From a virus, in IMG/VR virus record IMGVR_UViG_3300031651_000003, positions 1 to 46,488 of that record: a stretch of 46,488 bases of DNA; one strand, given 5' to 3'. This document shows positions 44,172-46,488 of the stretch, in pieces. The first letter of the stretch is position 1; each line of letters opens with the position of its first letter. The translations under genes and the position numbers were made by a program. The notes under the pieces are model-generated. The model was not told where the DNA came from. It ran no database searches and saw only the letters and a list, made by a program, of their open reading frames with translations.

Positions 44172-44522
44172 ATGGCGGGTTGGAAGAAGGTACTCCTAGA
44201 GGGAGATGCATCAGAACTGTCCGACGCAACCCCCGAAGCCGTAGGAACGGCCGGTGGCGCTGGGACGGGTTCGGCGGCCTCCCGCGAGGACCACGTTCAC
44301 GCCCTTGGTGCCGGTGTGGTGGACGACGCCACCATTGAGCTGTCTTTAGGCGTCCTGGGTGTAAAGGAGGACGGCATCGGGGCAACCGAGATAGACGACG
44401 CGGCCACCGACATCGCTTTTGCCCAGATCATCTTGACACCTGCTGCCGATGGCGTGGGAACGGTGGAGGGCACCCTGTTTTTCGATAGCGATGACAAGCA
44501 CCCATATGTCTATCAGGCATAG
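44172..44522 (+). CDS. Fibre-associated protein B
   Basis: The product has 116 residues. MAGWKKVLLEGDASELSDA is nearly the same N-terminus as the gene at 44782 (MSGWKQLLLETDLDA), and the end GTLFFDSDDKHPYVYQA matches protein A. The middle GSAASREDHVHALGAGVVDD is a typical phage fibre hinge (SREDHVHAL). The gene acts as a link between A and C type modules. Confidence 0.6.
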   Translation: MAGWKKVLLEGDASELSDATPEAVGTAGGAGTGSAASREDHVHALGAGVVDDATIELSLGVLGVKEDGIGATEIDDAATDIAFAQIILTPAADGVGTVEGTLFFDSDDKHPYVYQA

Positions 44523-44531
44523 GAGGTAGAA

Positions 44532-44816
44532 ATGGGTATTGCGGAGGAGAGCCTAGGCAAACTGCTTGAGGCTGAATACCGCCAACAGAGGGCTAAAGCT
44601 GCCGATGACCTTTACAACGCCCTAGCCGGCACCCTCAATGAGCAAAGACCCAGCATTGAGACAGCCCTCTATGTGCTTGAGTCCATCAAGGCGAACCTGG
44701 TGAACAGAGAGAGAGCTGCTAAGGCACCACCACCTGCTGAATCCGCAAGGGTGCCCGAGAAGATAGGCTGGAGGGAGACTCGTGAGCGGATGGAAGCAAC
44801 TCCTCCTGGAGACTGA
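44532..44816 (+). CDS. Hypothetical helical protein between fibre genes
   Basis: The product has 94 residues from ATG 44532 behind AGGAGGT. It is helical with coiled-coil spacing (ESLGKLLEAEYRQQRAKAAD, SIETALYVLESIKANLVNRE). Probably a fibre chaperone or coiled connector. Its end overlaps the next gene by 35 bases. Confidence 0.6.
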   Translation: MGIAEESLGKLLEAEYRQQRAKAADDLYNALAGTLNEQRPSIETALYVLESIKANLVNRERAAKAPPPAESARVPEKIGWRETRERMEATPPGD

Positions 44817-45657
44817 CCTAGACGCGCACGAGGCTGCCGAAGACCCTCATTCGGTGTACCAGAAGGAGTCGGAGAAGGATGAGGCCAACGGCTACGTGGG
44901 CCTGGATGGGGACGGCGCGGCTACACTTGATGAGATTAAGGAGAAGACCCTCGACGCTGGCGTCATCGTAGACACCTCGAAGATCAAGGACTGGCTGTTC
45001 TACCCCGACCCCGTGAACAATCCCAACATGAGGGTGGGCAAGGTCGGCACCCTCTTCTATTTTTCCTTCGACGCTGAAAACTTCATCCTGTATGCCAGCA
45101 CCATAGGCAAGTGGCATTTCTTCACTGGTGCTACCTCTCAAATGGAGGTGTCTGATGGACTCATTGACGCCAAGGGTAACCCCATCCAGAACGTCGAAGA
45201 CCCTACGAATGTCCAGGACGCCGCGACCAAGAACTACGTGGACAAGGGCGGTACACTCAATCCATCGTCACTCACATCCGACCACACGGCGATAGGGGCA
45301 AAGGCAACCCTTACCGCTGGCACTGCCCTGGTGTTTGGGGAGGCTTGCTACATCGGCGGCGACTCCAAGATGGAGAAGACTGACGCCGATGCTGAGGCTA
45401 CGTCGCGCTGCTTCGCTATGGCCCTCGCCACTATTGCTGAGAATGCGTCTGGAACGTTTCTCCTGTGCGGCTTCGTGCGCGATGATAGTTGGGACTGGGC
45501 GCCTGGGGGATACGTTTACTTGGACACTGAGACTGCTGGCGGGCTGACACAAACGGCCCCTAACGGGACAGATGATTGCATCGTCATCGTTGGCAAAGCC
45601 TATACAGCCCACGTCATGTACTTCGACCCGACGATGATAATCGTGGGGCACCTCTAA
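44782..45657 (+). CDS. Fibre protein C
   Basis: The product has 291 residues from GTG 44782, behind GAGGGAG and overlapping the previous gene. The N-terminus MSGWKQLLLETDLDAHEAAE resembles protein B and is probably an anchor. A middle domain with NVQDAATKNYVDKG is a classical phage fibre linker (the DAATKNYVD motif of tail-fibre proteins). The C-terminal domain is beta-rich. It likely forms part of the receptor-binding fibre with the next gene. The stop overlaps that gene's ATG (TAATG). Confidence 0.7.
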   Translation: MSGWKQLLLETDLDAHEAAEDPHSVYQKESEKDEANGYVGLDGDGAATLDEIKEKTLDAGVIVDTSKIKDWLFYPDPVNNPNMRVGKVGTLFYFSFDAENFILYASTIGKWHFFTGATSQMEVSDGLIDAKGNPIQNVEDPTNVQDAATKNYVDKGGTLNPSSLTSDHTAIGAKATLTAGTALVFGEACYIGGDSKMEKTDADAEATSRCFAMALATIAENASGTFLLCGFVRDDSWDWAPGGYVYLDTETAGGLTQTAPNGTDDCIVIVGKAYTAHVMYFDPTMIIVGHL

Positions 45658-46488
45658 TGCCTGCCATACAGCGCGTGAGTCAAACGAAGGACGCGATAGA
45701 GATAGACCTGGCCCTGCCCGACATGGCGCGAGCGGCAGGCCTGGGGATGAAGCCTGTGGCCGTGTCGCCCCACAAAAGCGGGTATGCTCGGCTCCGCATT
45801 CCCGCGAAGGGAAAGAAACCTGCCCAGCTTGTCGAAACGCTCAACTCCCACCTGCCGCCGGACCTCATTGACTTCGAGGCGGTTCTTGATGAACAGGGCC
45901 GTCTGACCTTTACCAACCGCTGGCAGGAGGAACCGAAGCCTGCGCCCAAGAGTCCTGGCACGTGTCTGTTCTTCGATGGGGTTGAGAGCACTGATACGAC
46001 ATTCTGGACTAGCAGCAGCGGCTCATGGGCTGTCATCTCCAAGCTGGGGCGCTACTGGTGGCGCAACGACAACACAGGGCGTCTGGCGACCCATTACTAC
46101 GGCGCAGACGGTAGTACGACATACCTTACCGACCTGTATGTCCGCTCGAACTTCCTCTTTGACGCCGAGCCTGACGGGGATAAGCCGCTCTTCAGCATCC
46201 TGGCCAGTGGAGACGATTACATACGGGCCTACTACAACTCCGACAGGCACCTGTGCCTGCTGTTCAACACCAGCACGGATGAGGGCAGCGTGACCCTGGC
46301 ACTGGACACGGTATACCGCATTGAGATGCACGTCTGGGAAATGTCTGGCGAGGGAGACCCCTGGGGTGCCACCTTACGTCTGTACTCAGCGGACAACGTC
46401 CTGCTGGAGACGCTGGAAATCCTGAACGAGCAAAACCCAGCGTGGACGGCCCAGTTCGTCGCCTGGGGAAGCACTGTCCTCCACGGCG
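45657..46488 (+). CDS. Tail fibre, N-terminal part (continues at 1-768)
   Basis: ATG 45657 overlaps the stop of the preceding fibre gene. The reading frame leaves the window at 46488 and is the same frame that continues from base 1; the combined product has 490 residues. The N-terminal 90 residues are mixed alpha-beta (DLALPDMARAAGLGMKPVAV) and anchor-like; from about residue 100 a beta-sandwich begins (CLFFDGVESTDTTFW, SSSGSWAVISKLGRYWW). It is the most likely receptor-binding protein of the phage. Confidence 0.75.
   Translation, partial: MPAIQRVSQTKDAIEIDLALPDMARAAGLGMKPVAVSPHKSGYARLRIPAKGKKPAQLVETLNSHLPPDLIDFEAVLDEQGRLTFTNRWQEEPKPAPKSPGTCLFFDGVESTDTTFWTSSSGSWAVISKLGRYWWRNDNTGRLATHYYGADGSTTYLTDLYVRSNFLFDAEPDGDKPLFSILASGDDYIRAYYNSDRHLCLLFNTSTDEGSVTLALDTVYRIEMHVWEMSGEGDPWGATLRLYSADNVLLETLEILNEQNPAWTAQFVAWGSTVLHG
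46362..46488. repeat. Second copy of the 127-bp terminal overlap
   Basis: Identical to bases 1-127; see that entry. Only one copy belongs to the circular genome. Confidence 0.95.

Overview
This window is one complete genome of a temperate tailed bacteriophage, linearised at an arbitrary point. Bases 1-127 are repeated exactly at 46362-46488, so the molecule closes into a circle of 46,361 bp and the tail-fibre gene that starts at 45657 continues through the join to base 768. An overlap of exactly 127 bp looks like a de Bruijn assembly overlap (k=127) rather than a biological terminal repeat. The host is bacterial: consensus sigma70 promoters, AGGAGG ribosome binding sites, many ATGA/TAATG gene overlaps and a GH25 endolysin. 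Nothing here fixes the host further, except that the attP core carries the 3' half of a tRNA-Pro(GGG) gene, which is the predicted integration target. No tape-measure or tail-tube gene was recognised, and large virion proteins plus a beta-helix spike sit among the head genes. A short-tailed (podovirus-like) virion is therefore the best guess.

Layout. (1) 808-7815, leftward early operon: DUF4406 nucleoside-deoxyribosyltransferase-like protein, dNMP kinase, metallophosphoesterase, a MOA-like peptidase-fold protein, HNH-like protein, Cas4/RecB-like Fe-S nuclease and several very small proteins. (2) 7829-10051, rightward lysogeny module: divergent promoters, HTH repressor, attP in tRNA-Pro, small gene, tyrosine integrase and two small overlapping genes. 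(3) 10052-10329: palindromes plus a leftward promoter pointing back at the integrase operon. (4) 10330-21314, leftward replication/lysis operon: Hjc-like nuclease, DNA methyltransferase, GH25 endolysin, orotate-phosphoribosyltransferase-like enzyme, a 3D/double-psi-barrel protein, primase-helicase, a repetitive WDSV protein and many zinc-ribbon miniproteins. (5) 21316-21995: second divergent switch with a MerR/excisionase-type HTH gene and a membrane-anchored Cys-rich protein. (6) 21996-23391: a 600-bp non-coding stretch, a perfect consensus promoter, a strongly structured candidate non-coding RNA, a zinc-ribbon gene, a tmRNA/tRNA-like 3' end and a complete tRNA with anticodon CAT. (7) 23397-46488 and 1-768, rightward late genes: terminase, portal, beta-helix spike, internal virion proteins, scaffold, major capsid, connector/tail proteins, a holin-like protein and tail fibres, closed by a bidirectional terminator at 767-793.

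How it works together. Two divergent promoter regions (7.85 kb and 21.4 kb) share the 12-mer ACGTTTGTCAAG in their leftward promoters, so one regulator may control both leftward operons. Replication seems to depend on the host DNA polymerase: only a primase-helicase, nucleases and nucleotide enzymes are recognisable. The most unusual items are the 22692-22918 RNA, whose two hairpin loops are complementary over 9 nt; six dispersed copies of an 18-bp operator-like sequence; and the antisense-oriented promoter beside the integrase operon.
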